A DNA stretch of 64,000 nt from Erythrobacter rubeus. Lineage in GTDB: Bacteria; Pseudomonadota; Alphaproteobacteria; Sphingomonadales; Sphingomonadaceae. A model generated the notes under the pieces. That model was given only the letters and a program-made list of their open reading frames with translations, was not told the DNA's origin and did no database searches. Where the stretch lies: assembly GCF_014705715.1 (NCBI RefSeq), contig NZ_JACXLC010000001.1, forward strand, positions 1,346,457 to 1,410,456, in the 5' to 3' direction. Every line of letters starts with the position of its first letter. Within the stretch, counting starts at the first letter, position 1. A program made the position numbers and the translations under genes. Shown here piece by piece: positions 42,649 through 51,716 of the stretch.

Positions 42649-43692
42649 ATGACAGAAGAGATACTCGAGCCGGACCTGCCGATTATCGATCCGCACCATC
42701 ATCTTTGGGATTTGCGGCCGATGCTGCCGATGTTTCCCGAACCGCGCCACCGCTTCCTCGAAACGCTGGTTCCCGTTGCGCATTACACTTTCGACCAATT
42801 CTATGCCGACGTGACGACTGGCCACAACATCATCGCGACGGTCTTCATGGAATGCGGAGCGTTCTACAACAGCGCCTATGGCGAAGCATTGAAGCCCGTC
42901 GGCGAAGTCGAATATGTGAACGGCGTCGCAGCTCAATCGGCAAGCGGACTTTATGGCGATTTGCGCGCGTGTGCTGGTATCGTAGGCCATGCGGACCTTA
43001 CTCATGGCAGCGCAGTGGGAGAGGTCCTGGATGCGCTTCACGCCGCCTCGCCAGGGCGGTTCAGGGGTATCCGCCATCAGGGCGCATGGGATGCAGACCC
43101 CGACGTGCTCGGCCCTCCCTTCCACGCGCCGCCACAGCTTTATCGGGACGATACGTTCCGCGAGGGGTTCGCCGAAATCGGCAAGCGCGGCATGAGCTTC
43201 GATGCGTGGATTCTTGAACCGCAGATTCCGGACGTGATCGATCTTGCGCGGGCATTTCCCGATACGCCGATCTGCCTTGATCATTGCGGCACACCGCTGG
43301 GAATGGCGAGCTATACCGGCAAACTGCACGAACGGTTCGACACATGGCGGCACAATATCAAGGAGCTGGCTGCGTGCGACAACGTGGTCGTTAAACTCGG
43401 CGGATTGGCCATGCACAATTGCGCCATGCCGGAAGAAGGACCGGCAGCGGGATCGACTTCGGAGCATCTTACGGGCCTGTGGCGCCCTTACATAGAAACT
43501 TGCATCGACGCGTTCGGCACGGACCGTGCGATGTTCGAAAGCAATTATCCGGTCGATCGCTGGGGTGCGACCTACCCGGTCTTGTGGAACGCTTTCAAGC
43601 GGCTCACGCTCGGGGCGAGCGCTGAAGAGAAGGCTGCCCTTTATGCCGGGAACGCCGCGCGGTTCTATCGCATTGAAGAGGTGCTTGCGTAG
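42649..43692 (+). CDS. Amidohydrolase family protein (TIM-barrel metal hydrolase)
   Basis: A 347-aa member of the amidohydrolase-2 group. The metal motif DPHHHLWDLRP lies near residues 14-24, CLDHCGTP near 210, and a C-terminal FESNYPVDRWGATYPVLWNAFKRL with the conserved metal-binding Asp. Relatives hydrolyse lactones or decarboxylate aromatic acids, but the substrate is unknown. ATG 42649 with GGGAG upstream is preferred. It is followed by a nitronate monooxygenase gene, suggesting a small catabolic pair. Confidence 0.87.
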   Translation: MTEEILEPDLPIIDPHHHLWDLRPMLPMFPEPRHRFLETLVPVAHYTFDQFYADVTTGHNIIATVFMECGAFYNSAYGEALKPVGEVEYVNGVAAQSASGLYGDLRACAGIVGHADLTHGSAVGEVLDALHAASPGRFRGIRHQGAWDADPDVLGPPFHAPPQLYRDDTFREGFAEIGKRGMSFDAWILEPQIPDVIDLARAFPDTPICLDHCGTPLGMASYTGKLHERFDTWRHNIKELAACDNVVVKLGGLAMHNCAMPEEGPAAGSTSEHLTGLWRPYIETCIDAFGTDRAMFESNYPVDRWGATYPVLWNAFKRLTLGASAEEKAALYAGNAARFYRIEEVLA

Positions 43693-43740
43693 GATTGCAG
43701 TGCCACCTACCGCGCTGCAAACGCAATTCAGGAGACATTG

Positions 43741-44745
43741 ATGCCGCTTCCCGCTCCCTTTGACCGCCTTCGCCTGCCATTGATCGGATCGCCGCTGTTC
43801 ATCGTCTCCGGCCCCGAACTGGTTATCGCCCAGTGCAAGGCGGGGATTGTCGGAAGCTTTCCAGCGCTGAATGCCCGTCCCCAAACCCTTCTCGATGAAT
43901 GGCTGCACCAGATCACCGAGGAACTTGCCAAGCATAATCGGGAAAACCCGGACCGCCCGGCGGCGCCTTTCGCGGTAAACCAGATCGTCCATAAATCGAA
44001 TGACCGAGTCATGGCGGACATGGCCACATGCGAGAAATGGCAGGTCCCGATGATCATCACCTCGCTCGGCGCGCGTAAGGAGATCTTCCAGGCGGTGCGT
44101 AACTGGGGCGGGATCACGATGCACGATGTCATCAACAATCGCTTCGCAAAGAAGGCGATCGAGAAAGGCGCCGACGGCCTTATCCCCGTGGCCGCTGGCG
44201 CTGGTGGCCACGCAGGCGCGCTATCGCCCTTCGCCCTGATGCAGGAGATCCGCGAATGGTTCGACGGTCTGGTGGCGTTGTCGGGCTCGATCGCACACGG
44301 TTCGTCGATCCTCGCAGCCCAGGGCATGCGCGCCGATTTCGGCTATTCCGGCAGCGCCTTTATCGCCACTGAAGAGGCGAACGCGGACCAAGCGTACAAG
44401 CAGGGGATCGTGGAAGGCGATGCCAGCGGGATCGTCTACACCAACCTCTTTACCGGTGTGCATGGCAACTACCTTCGATCATCGATCGAAAACGCAGGGC
44501 TCGATCCCGACAATCTGCCGACCAGCGATCCATCGAAGATGAATTTCGGCAGCGGCGGCAATACCAAAGCCAAGGCGTGGAAGGACATCTGGGGCTCGGG
44601 CCAAGGCGTCGGAGCAGTTAAGTCCGTAGGCACTGTCGAAGATCTCGTCGCACGCATGGAACGCGAGTACCACGAAGCGAAGGCGCGATTGCTGACCAAT
44701 TCCAACTACAGCTCATGGACAGAACTCGCCGAAGCGGCAGAGTGA
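43741..44745 (+). CDS. Nitronate monooxygenase
   Basis: An FMN-dependent enzyme of 334 aa of the 2-nitropropane dioxygenase family, which oxidises alkyl nitronates (including the toxin propionate 3-nitronate). Motifs are LPLIGSPLFIVSGPELVIAQCKAGIVGSFPALNAR at the N-terminus, GADGLIPVAAGAGGHAG with the catalytic His, and LVALSGSIAHGSSILAAQGMRADFGYSGSAFIATEEA (FMN phosphate and substrate). Translation starts at ATG 43741, one codon after an in-frame TTG. Confidence 0.92.
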   Translation: MPLPAPFDRLRLPLIGSPLFIVSGPELVIAQCKAGIVGSFPALNARPQTLLDEWLHQITEELAKHNRENPDRPAAPFAVNQIVHKSNDRVMADMATCEKWQVPMIITSLGARKEIFQAVRNWGGITMHDVINNRFAKKAIEKGADGLIPVAAGAGGHAGALSPFALMQEIREWFDGLVALSGSIAHGSSILAAQGMRADFGYSGSAFIATEEANADQAYKQGIVEGDASGIVYTNLFTGVHGNYLRSSIENAGLDPDNLPTSDPSKMNFGSGGNTKAKAWKDIWGSGQGVGAVKSVGTVEDLVARMEREYHEAKARLLTNSNYSSWTELAEAAE

Positions 44746-44749
44746 CGGG

Positions 44750-45307
44750 CTAGGTCGCGCTCCACAGCGTTTCGGCCATCGCATCGAGCTCGCGAAAGTC
44801 GAAGCCTGTCCCAAGCGGGTCTTTTTTGTTGAGCACAAACCGTCGCTGTTCCGTCAGCAAGCGGCGGCGCAAGGCTGACTGCAAAAGCGTGAGCCGAAAC
44901 ACGGCATCGAAAAGCGCTCGCGCTGGATCGGCCGCTCGCCTCAGCGACCAGTCACGCTCAACACAGCCGACCCGATCGATCACGATCTCGTTATACCGCC
45001 GGTGCGGCCCACGATGCAGCGGCAATCCGGTTCGCAGCGTTGCGCTCTCAGTCGCGGGAAGCAGCAAACCATTGGTGCGGAAATCATCGAAGCCGACACT
45101 TGCGCGGCCAATCTGATCGAACATCACTCCGAAAAATCGCTGGGATAACAATTGCCTCGGCAGGATATGGTGCCGCTGGAGGCTGGGATCGTAATGCTTG
45201 CATCGCCTTTGGTTCACCGAATGAAAGGGGATTTTTACGCGCGATGACGGCGGAGCGTGCGTAATCCCCGGAACCAATTCAGCTGAGAGAACTGCGACCC
45301 CGTTCAA
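44750..45307 (-). CDS. AHH/HNH nuclease-like protein
   Basis: A 185-aa protein (from TTG 45307; GTG 45217 is a shorter possibility of 155 aa). The central part has QRHHILPRQLL, NGLLLPATES and LHRGPHRRYNEIVIDRV, the arrangement of the AHH family of HNH/Endo VII nucleases (paired His, Asn-x-LP, then His-x-G-x-H-x-x-Y). Such domains are common as toxin tips, but here there is no long delivery protein. It starts 4 bp after the stop of the unknown gene at 45312-46088, so the two are a likely unit. Confidence 0.68.
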   Translation of the reverse strand: MNGVAVLSAELVPGITHAPPSSRVKIPFHSVNQRRCKHYDPSLQRHHILPRQLLSQRFFGVMFDQIGRASVGFDDFRTNGLLLPATESATLRTGLPLHRGPHRRYNEIVIDRVGCVERDWSLRRAADPARALFDAVFRLTLLQSALRRRLLTEQRRFVLNKKDPLGTGFDFRELDAMAETLWSAT

Positions 45308-45311
45308 TTTT

Positions 45312-46088
45312 TTACTCGCGCCAGACTCGCACGAATTTGGCGTTTTGTGACGGTTTCAGAACCAGCCGGGTGTTGTCCGGTGCCGTGATGCGTTCGCTCT
45401 GTGTCAGACCGCCGGTAATCACGAGATGATTGATCAGGCGCACGCCGAGGCGAGTCGCGGCAACCTTGTCGTCCGAGATCGGCGGTTCGATCCGCAATTC
45501 CTGACCGGTCCAGTGCTTGAGCCCGACACTTTCCAGTGCACCGTCACCGGTCTCGCGAAATGCGGTCAGGCCAAGCGCCGGGAACGCCCCGCCGTCAATC
45601 CAAGCAGTGGCAGTGGATTCGAAGAAGCGCCGACCGATGAGGCTTTGCGCAGGCTCCCAGAGCACTGCCTCCAAATGTTCGAAGGAATGGACGGCATCGC
45701 GCGCAATCTCCACCAGGCTTCGCAGTACCGGCATTATCCCTTCGCTATTGCCAATATGCTGGCTTGGTAGAAGGTACACGCCTTCCAATCGCCGGGGATT
45801 GGACAGGTCTTCCACATCGAACCTATGCTTGACGTCGGGAACCTGGCTGGCCGTACCAGGCGCAAGCCCTTCGATTTCAAAAGTCAGCCCGTCTTTGATC
45901 AGCTCAAGCCAAACCGCTTCTTCGATAGCATCTTGCCCGACCGGCGCTTGTGCGTGATCGGACCCATCTGCCGGTACCAGATGAAGCGACCGATCCCCGC
46001 TCGGATCGTGCGAAATCGCGAGCGACCTGTGGCCGTCGGCAAATTCGCGAATGGCGGCTCTGGTTGGCCGCTTGCCAGTCGCAAACAA
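45312..46088 (-). CDS. Unknown protein paired with the AHH-like gene
   Basis: A 258-aa protein with no clear motif. The central and C-terminal parts (LLPSQHIGNSEGIMPVLRSLVEIARDAVHSFEHLEAVLWEPAQSLIG and DGALESVGLKHWTGQELRIEPP) remotely recall DUF4261 proteins, but I would not rely on this. The start is uncertain: TTG 46088 is the only usual start in the frame, which stays open for about 50 codons further upstream. No signal peptide or membrane helix is seen. An immunity or chaperone role for the neighbouring nuclease-like protein is speculation. Confidence 0.55.
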   Translation of the reverse strand: MFATGKRPTRAAIREFADGHRSLAISHDPSGDRSLHLVPADGSDHAQAPVGQDAIEEAVWLELIKDGLTFEIEGLAPGTASQVPDVKHRFDVEDLSNPRRLEGVYLLPSQHIGNSEGIMPVLRSLVEIARDAVHSFEHLEAVLWEPAQSLIGRRFFESTATAWIDGGAFPALGLTAFRETGDGALESVGLKHWTGQELRIEPPISDDKVAATRLGVRLINHLVITGGLTQSERITAPDNTRLVLKPSQNAKFVRVWRE

Positions 46089-46247
46089 CAGATGCAGCCC
46101 TGCGGCTTTCTTGTGCTGGCGTTCAGTAATCTTGCAAGACCCCCAAGCCTTTGATTCCGATGCGCGGTTATGAGCGCAAAACCCTGACGGGAAATTTCTA
46201 AAGCGTCGAGTCCAGATTGCCCACAGATTGTTACGACTTTTGTAACA

Positions 46248-46739
46248 TCAGAAGATCCCGAGGCGCAGGCCCTCAACAATTCCAGCGCCAAGTTGGGCGC
46301 AATCCTGCAATATCCTGTCAGAAACCTGTTTTTCCGCGAGAATTTCTTCCGGTGTTTGCGCATCGAAATTGACGATCATCGGTTCTGCCACGCGTTTCAA
46401 TCGCCATCCAGTCGCGATTCGATCGAGCTGGCGCTGAGCATTTTCTCCATCCGAACCGGCGGCAATTATCGTCGCGTAGGGCCGCCCTTCAATGCGTCCG
46501 AGGACAGGATAATATGTCCGGTCGAACATCTCTTTCATTTCGCCACTTAGCGCTGCGAGGTTTTCGGGGCCCACGAAAAGATATGCTCCAGCATCCAGGA
46601 TGTGCTGGCTCGTCACATCGCGAGCACGCGCAATATCGGCGGCACCCGCTTCAGCGGCGGCGCGGGCCATCTGCTCGCTTGCGCTGGTTCGGCTGTGCCA
46701 GATTACCAGCAATTTGGAAGAAGCAGCATCTTTCGACAT
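46248..46739 (-). CDS. Flavodoxin/NAD(P)H-dependent FMN reductase-like protein
   Basis: A 163-aa protein starting MSKDAASSKLLVIWHSRTSASEQMA, where HSRTSASEQMA matches the flavodoxin phosphate-binding loop. The second FMN loop region is LFVGPENLAALSGEMKEMFDRTYYP (residues about 65-89), followed by YATIIAAGSDGENAQRQLDRI. It probably binds FMN and transfers electrons or reduces quinones; the partner is unknown. It is divergent from recJ with an 83-bp shared control region. Confidence 0.8.
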   Translation of the reverse strand: MSKDAASSKLLVIWHSRTSASEQMARAAAEAGAADIARARDVTSQHILDAGAYLFVGPENLAALSGEMKEMFDRTYYPVLGRIEGRPYATIIAAGSDGENAQRQLDRIATGWRLKRVAEPMIVNFDAQTPEEILAEKQVSDRILQDCAQLGAGIVEGLRLGIF

Positions 46740-46822
46740 GCGGGGAAGCAAGGCAAGCACGCTGTCGATTGTCAATGCCGGGCGGCTTTTGCAGGGGGCA
46801 CGAACAGGGTAAGACATGGTTT

Positions 46823-48625
46823 ATGGCCACCCAGTCTCTGTCTCACGTCCTCGGTGTATCTCAATCGCTTTCCGGTAAGGCCTGGAACTGGCGTGGCGGA
46901 AACATGGACTTGCGCGGTGCAGCATCCAGTGGTGGCATGCAAAGCCTCGATCATGACATACTTTCACAATTGCTCATGACGCGCGGCGTTGCAGCCGACG
47001 ATGTCGAGAGACATGCAAACCCGACCATGCGTGAGTTCCTTCCCAATCCGTCGGAATTCCGTGACATGGACCAGGCAGCGCAGAGGATCGCTCAAGCCGT
47101 TCTGAGCGATGAGAAGGTCACTATTTACGGCGATTACGACGTCGATGGCGCAACCAGCGCAGCGTTAATGGTCGAACTGCTACGCGGGCTTGGGCTCGAG
47201 GCCGAAAATTACATTCCCGACAGGTTGCTAGAAGGTTACGGACCGAGCGGCGAAGCATTGGTCAGGCTAGCCGAAGCTGGATCGACCCTGATTGTGACGG
47301 TCGATTGCGGGGCAATGGCGCATGAGGCGTTGAGTATGGCGCGGGAGGCTGGGGTCGACGTAATCGTGGTCGATCACCACAAATGCGCAGCCGATCTTCC
47401 TCCGACCGCAGCCTTGGTCAATCCGAACAGGCTCGACGAAAACGATTTGGCCGCGAGCCATGGCCACCTTGCAGCTGTCGGCGTTGCTTTCCTGCTGGCG
47501 ATTGCTCTGGTTCGGACTCTGCGTTCCCAAGGGTTTTTCGAGCAGCGAAAGGAGCCTGACCTGCTGAGCCTGCTCGATCTCGTGGCTCTTGGAACGGTGG
47601 CCGATGTCGCCGCCCTGCATGGGCTCAACCGCGCTTTCGTTTCGCAAGGTCTGAAAATACTCGGTCGGCGTGAGCGCATCGGAATGGCAGCATTGATGGA
47701 TGCGAGCCGTTTGAAACGCGCACCACAGGCCAGCGACCTCGGCTTCGCCCTTGGACCGCGCATCAATGCGGGCGGCAGAATCGGCGAATCCACACTTGGG
47801 GTGCGTTTGCTCACGACAAGCGATCCCGAGGAGGCGCGCGCAATCGCCGAGCAGCTTTCCGCCCTCAACGAAGAGCGCCGGGCAATCGAAGCCGAAGTTC
47901 AGGAGGAAGCCGAAGCTCAATTGGCGAGCCAGCACAACATGGCCGTCCAGGTTCTTTCAGGCGATGGCTGGCATCCGGGTGTAATCGGCATCGTCGCTGG
48001 ACGGATCAAGGAGAAGACCGGCAAGCCCTCGATCGTGATCGCGAACGATGCATCGGACGGCACTGGCAAGGGTTCGGGGCGTTCAATCAGCGGCGTCGAT
48101 CTAGGCGCGGCCATCATTGCTGCGCGCGAAGAAGGTTTGCTGGTTGCAGGTGGCGGACATGCCATGGCCGCTGGCCTCACCATATCGAGCGAAAAGCTCG
48201 CTGCCTTCACCGAATTTCTCGACACCCGGCTTGCGCGCGATGTCGATCGGGCACGCGCAGGCCAGTCGATGCAGCTCGATCTCTCGCTCGCGCCGGGCGG
48301 GCTCACACCGGAATTGGTCACGACGCTGGACGCTGCAGGCCCCTATGGTGTCGGTTGGCCTGCCCCGCGCATCGCAGTGGGCCCGGTCCGGATCGTCAAG
48401 GCCGATATCGTGGGCAAGGATCACCTGCGCATCATCGCATCAGGAGAGGACGGCAGATCGTTCAAGGGCATTGCCTTTCGCGCCGCCGAAACGGAGATGG
48501 CGCAAACCCTGCTCCATCGCAGCAGAGGTCGGCGGTTTCATCTTGCCGGACGTGTGAAGATCGATGATTGGGGCCCTCGCCCGGCAGCAGAACTGCATCT
48601 CGAGGACGCCGCTTTCGCCGATTAG
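46823..48625 (+). CDS. recJ: Single-stranded-DNA-specific exonuclease RecJ
   Basis: RecJ degrades ssDNA 5' to 3' in recombination and mismatch repair. The 600-aa product has the DHH phosphoesterase motifs IYGDYDVDGATSAALM (motif I-II, residues about 95-110), VTVDCGAMAHEAL, VVDHHK (DHH motif) and VADVAAL, and the DHHA1 motif GGGHAMAAGLTI near residue 435. A C-terminal OB domain follows. ATG 46823 fits the family start; the frame is open far upstream but that part is antisense to the flavodoxin-like gene. Confidence 0.95.
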   Translation: MATQSLSHVLGVSQSLSGKAWNWRGGNMDLRGAASSGGMQSLDHDILSQLLMTRGVAADDVERHANPTMREFLPNPSEFRDMDQAAQRIAQAVLSDEKVTIYGDYDVDGATSAALMVELLRGLGLEAENYIPDRLLEGYGPSGEALVRLAEAGSTLIVTVDCGAMAHEALSMAREAGVDVIVVDHHKCAADLPPTAALVNPNRLDENDLAASHGHLAAVGVAFLLAIALVRTLRSQGFFEQRKEPDLLSLLDLVALGTVADVAALHGLNRAFVSQGLKILGRRERIGMAALMDASRLKRAPQASDLGFALGPRINAGGRIGESTLGVRLLTTSDPEEARAIAEQLSALNEERRAIEAEVQEEAEAQLASQHNMAVQVLSGDGWHPGVIGIVAGRIKEKTGKPSIVIANDASDGTGKGSGRSISGVDLGAAIIAAREEGLLVAGGGHAMAAGLTISSEKLAAFTEFLDTRLARDVDRARAGQSMQLDLSLAPGGLTPELVTTLDAAGPYGVGWPAPRIAVGPVRIVKADIVGKDHLRIIASGEDGRSFKGIAFRAAETEMAQTLLHRSRGRRFHLAGRVKIDDWGPRPAAELHLEDAAFAD

Positions 48626-48669
48626 TTGCCCAGCCGCGCAATTTTTCGCAAAAGGGGCCATGACGGGGC

Positions 48670-48697
48670 TTGACCCGTTCCCCGCTCCCCCCTAGAT
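48670..48697 (+). promoter_or_regulatory. Sigma-70 promoter of tRNA-Glu
   Basis: TTGACC (48670-48675) and CTAGAT (48692-48697) are separated by 16 bp and lie 22 bp ahead of the mature tRNA. It is the clearest -35/-10 pair in the window. Confidence 0.6.
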
Positions 48698-48719
48698 GCG
48701 CGCTCTCGCAAACGAGCGT

Positions 48720-48794
48720 GGCCCCTTCGTCTAGCGGTTAGGACGCGGCCCTTTCACGGCTGAAACACGGGTTCGATTCCCGTAGGGGTCACCA
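48720..48794 (+). tRNA. tRNA-Glu (anticodon TTC)
   Basis: A complete cloverleaf: acceptor GGCCCCT pairs with AGGGGTC, the D-arm region is TCTAGCGGTTAGGA, the anticodon stem-loop GGCCCTTTCACGGCT carries TTC, and the T-arm is CGGGTTCGATTCCCG. The 3' CCA is encoded. It stands alone between recJ and phoR. Confidence 0.96.
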
Positions 48795-48906
48795 CCTTCC
48801 TTTACAGGTTCGGAAATTGGTGACGGCGCTTTTTGTGACCGGCTGTGCGCATGCGTGCGCTCGGCGCTTCCAACAGGCTCGGCTTGCCGTTAAGGCGCTA
48901 TGCGAA

Positions 48907-50148
48907 ATGGGCATCAGGCAGACCATCCCGCTCGCTGGCATATTGCTGGCTGTCGTGACGTTCTTCGCGATGCTCCTGCTCGGCGTCGATCCGATCGTCA
49001 CGCTCGCCGTACTCGGGGTTTGGATCGGCTCATTGATGCTCGCAAGCGGTCGTCCGCCCGAGCCGCCCAAGGTCGTGGTTGAGCAATCGTTCAGCATCGA
49101 AGCGATGCGAAAACTGATCGAGAATTCTTCGACGCCGGTGCTCGTGACCGAAAAGAACAAGATCGCCATCGCCAACGCGGCCGCTCGCAGGATCCTCGGC
49201 CAGCATATGGTCGGACAGGACGCGCGGGTCGCCTTCCGCCAGCCGGAGGCGATTTCGCTTTTGAGTAAGGATCGCAATGGCAGGGCCATCGTCCGCGGCC
49301 TCGTTCGCCGGCAGGATATCTGGGAGATCAATCGTCAGGCAGTCGATCGCAGTCTCGCGGTAATCGAACTGATCAACCAGACAGCAGAGGCGGATATCAG
49401 CCGCGCGCATACCGATTTCGTCGCAAATGCCAGCCATGAACTGCGCACTCCACTAGCGGCGATCCTCGGATATGTCGAAACGCTTAGCGAAAGCGCAGAC
49501 AGCCTCGATTCGCCGATTTCACAAAAATTCCTCGGCACCATCGAACGTGAGGGGAAGCGGCTTCAGAGCCTTATCAGCGACCTCATGAGTCTGTCCCGCG
49601 TTGAAGCCGAGAAGCACGATCTCCCCAGCGAGCTTATCGAGCTTGGTCCGTTGGTCGAACGCGCCGCGCGCGATGCGGCGGGTGCCAATCGTATCGAGCA
49701 GCTAACCTTCGACCTGCGCGATCAGCCCAAGGTGCATGGCGATCGGCAACAGTTGGAACAGCTCGTGCGCAACCTCGTCGACAACGCCCTGAAATATGGG
49801 ACGCCCGGCTCGAAAGTTGACGTGTCGCTTGATCTATCTCGTGACAACCAGGCGCGCATATCGGTCGTCGATCAAGGTGAAGGCATCGCGCCCGAGCAAT
49901 TGCCCCATCTCACGCGCCGCTTTTACCGGACTGATCCGGGCCGCAGTCGCGCCTCTGGTGGGACGGGATTGGGACTCGCGATCGTCAAACACATAGTCGA
50001 ACGTCACCGTGGCAGGCTCGATATCGACAGCGATCTTGGCAAGGGGACTCGGGTGGTCGTCAGAATTCCGCAAGCGGAACAGAAGGATACGGTCACGGAC
50101 CCAAAAATCTCAGACGGCGAGCCAACAATTAGCCGGGAATTGTCTTAG
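48907..50148 (+). CDS. phoR: Phosphate regulon sensor histidine kinase
   Basis: PhoR senses phosphate status through the Pst system and PhoU and phosphorylates PhoB. The 413-aa product has two N-terminal membrane helices (about residues 5-45), a PAS-like domain, the HisKA motif ANASHELRTPLAAILGYVETL and the ATPase boxes LVDNALKYG (N), VVDQGEGIA (G1), FYRTDPGRSRASGGTGLGLAIVKHIVERHRG (F/G2). The start is uncertain: ATG 48907 begins the first membrane helix, while an in-frame TTG 48817 would extend it by 30. It leads the pst-pho cluster. Confidence 0.9.
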   Translation: MGIRQTIPLAGILLAVVTFFAMLLLGVDPIVTLAVLGVWIGSLMLASGRPPEPPKVVVEQSFSIEAMRKLIENSSTPVLVTEKNKIAIANAAARRILGQHMVGQDARVAFRQPEAISLLSKDRNGRAIVRGLVRRQDIWEINRQAVDRSLAVIELINQTAEADISRAHTDFVANASHELRTPLAAILGYVETLSESADSLDSPISQKFLGTIEREGKRLQSLISDLMSLSRVEAEKHDLPSELIELGPLVERAARDAAGANRIEQLTFDLRDQPKVHGDRQQLEQLVRNLVDNALKYGTPGSKVDVSLDLSRDNQARISVVDQGEGIAPEQLPHLTRRFYRTDPGRSRASGGTGLGLAIVKHIVERHRGRLDIDSDLGKGTRVVVRIPQAEQKDTVTDPKISDGEPTISRELS

Positions 50149-50161
50149 CATTGTCTTATTT
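50140..50161 (+). promoter_or_regulatory. Pho box-like direct repeat upstream of pstC
   Basis: TTGTCTTAGCA (50140-50150) and TTGTCTTATTT (50151-50161) repeat with the 11-bp period of PhoB boxes (consensus half CTGTCAT). The repeat overlaps the phoR stop codon and lies about 170 bp before pstC, so pstC onward may be PhoB-controlled. Confidence 0.55.
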
Positions 50162-50330
50162 GTTGAACATCGGACCGGCAAAGGGCGTTGTCCCGCTCGA
50201 TCTTACGCGGGCGAGGTCCGTCTTTGAGCACATGCCGCTAGTGTCGCAGCACGTGCGCCGTACAGTTTATCGATCGACCTCAGGTAACTGACACCGCGCA
50301 GCCAGCGTTCAGGGGAAACAGGTTCAATTC

Positions 50331-51716
50331 ATGTCGCCGATTACGCTCATTCTGATTGCCATTGGGCTGGGACTGGCCGGATGGCTTGCCGGCCGGGCGA
50401 AGGCGTGGAGCTTTCAGAAAGGCAGCCCGGACGTGCGCCCGGTTGCTCGTCCGACGTATCATGCATGGTATGTGGCTATCTGGATCGTCATTCCGGTTCT
50501 CGCCTTCGTCACGCTCTGGTCGTTCATCGCCCCGCAATTGGTTGTCCAGAGTGTGCTCGCCTCGCCAGGCGCGCAGAACCTGCCCGCTTTCGGGTTCGAG
50601 CGGGACTCGTGGCTTGCCGAAGCGCGTGCAGTCGCTCTCGGCAATGCGCCGGGAGTTTTCAACGCCGGCGCCGAACCCCTGATCGAACCGTTTCGCGAAG
50701 CCATCGGAAGATACAATCTAATCGGCGTCATTCTGACCGTCCTGATAGCCTTCGCCGGCGGCACCTTCGCGTTCCTGCGGGTCCGCCCGGATTTCAAGGC
50801 ACGCACACGGGTCGAAAGAACGGTGATGATCGTGTTGCTGCTCGCCTCGTTGGTGGCGATCCTCACGACGTTCGGCATTTTCGCGAGCCTCGTGTTCGAG
50901 ACCTATCGTTTCTTCAGTCTCGTTTCGCCGGTCGATTTCTTTTTCGGCACCTTCTGGGGGCCCGATCCGATGAGCAGCGCCGACAATCCCGACGCCTCAC
51001 GCTACGGGGCAATACCACTGTTTTGGGGAACGCTCTTCATCGGCGCCATCATCGCCATGATCGTGGCCATACCGCTGGGATTGATGAGCGCGATTTACCT
51101 CACTCAATACGCAGATCCCAAATTGCGCCAATGGGTGAAGCCTGCGCTTGAAATCCTCGCAGGCGTTCCGACCGTGGTTTATGGCTATTTCGCCGCTCTC
51201 ACCGTCGCGCCGGCGATACGTGATGCGGCGGTGGCCATCGGCATTTCTGGCGCTTCGACCGAAAGCGCGCTCGCTGCGGGCGTTGTGATGGGCGTGATGA
51301 TCATCCCGTTCGTCTCCTCGATGGCCGACGACTCCATCGCTGCCGTGCCCGCCGCCATGCGCGATGGAAGCTATGCGATGGGTGCGACGAAATCTGAAAC
51401 GATCAAGAAGGTGCTGTTCCCCGCCGCCCTGCCCGGTATCGTCGCAGGTATCATGCTGGCGGTAAGCCGAGCTATCGGTGAAACCATGATCGTCGTCATG
51501 GCCGCATCCACCGCCGCCAATCTCAGCGCCAATCCGCTCGACCGGATGACCACGGTGACGGTGCAGATCGTGAAGCTGCTCACCGGCGAACAGAGCACCG
51601 ACCACCCAACCTATCTCAGCGCCTTTGCGCTGGGCTTTGCGCTATTCCTCGTCACCCTCGTTCTCAACGTGATCGCCCTGCGCGTCGTTAAACGGTTCCG
51701 TGAAGCTTATGAGTGA
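50331..51716 (+). CDS. pstC: Phosphate ABC transporter permease PstC
   Basis: One of the two channel subunits of the high-affinity phosphate importer. At 461 aa it is the extended alphaproteobacterial type with an extra N-terminal membrane domain and loop. The permease core (after about residue 230) has GTLFIGAIIAMIVAIPLGLMSAIYL, the EILAGVPTVVYGYFAAL segment and the ATPase-coupling motif GSYAMGATKSETIKKVLFPAALPGIVAGI (EAA-like). It overlaps pstA by 8 bp. Confidence 0.94.
   Translation: MSPITLILIAIGLGLAGWLAGRAKAWSFQKGSPDVRPVARPTYHAWYVAIWIVIPVLAFVTLWSFIAPQLVVQSVLASPGAQNLPAFGFERDSWLAEARAVALGNAPGVFNAGAEPLIEPFREAIGRYNLIGVILTVLIAFAGGTFAFLRVRPDFKARTRVERTVMIVLLLASLVAILTTFGIFASLVFETYRFFSLVSPVDFFFGTFWGPDPMSSADNPDASRYGAIPLFWGTLFIGAIIAMIVAIPLGLMSAIYLTQYADPKLRQWVKPALEILAGVPTVVYGYFAALTVAPAIRDAAVAIGISGASTESALAAGVVMGVMIIPFVSSMADDSIAAVPAAMRDGSYAMGATKSETIKKVLFPAALPGIVAGIMLAVSRAIGETMIVVMAASTAANLSANPLDRMTTVTVQIVKLLTGEQSTDHPTYLSAFALGFALFLVTLVLNVIALRVVKRFREAYE

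Noticed and set aside
42466..44211. Minus-strand frame of 581 codons
   Set aside because: It is antisense to two clearly conserved genes (amidohydrolase and nitronate monooxygenase), has no recognisable domain, and arises from the GC-rich codon pattern.
46089..46247. Possible tRNA remnant or attachment site next to the unknown gene at 45312-46088
   Set aside because: Stretches around 46150-46200 briefly resemble tRNA arms, but no acceptor or T-arm pairing could be made and no repeat of the sequence was found nearby.
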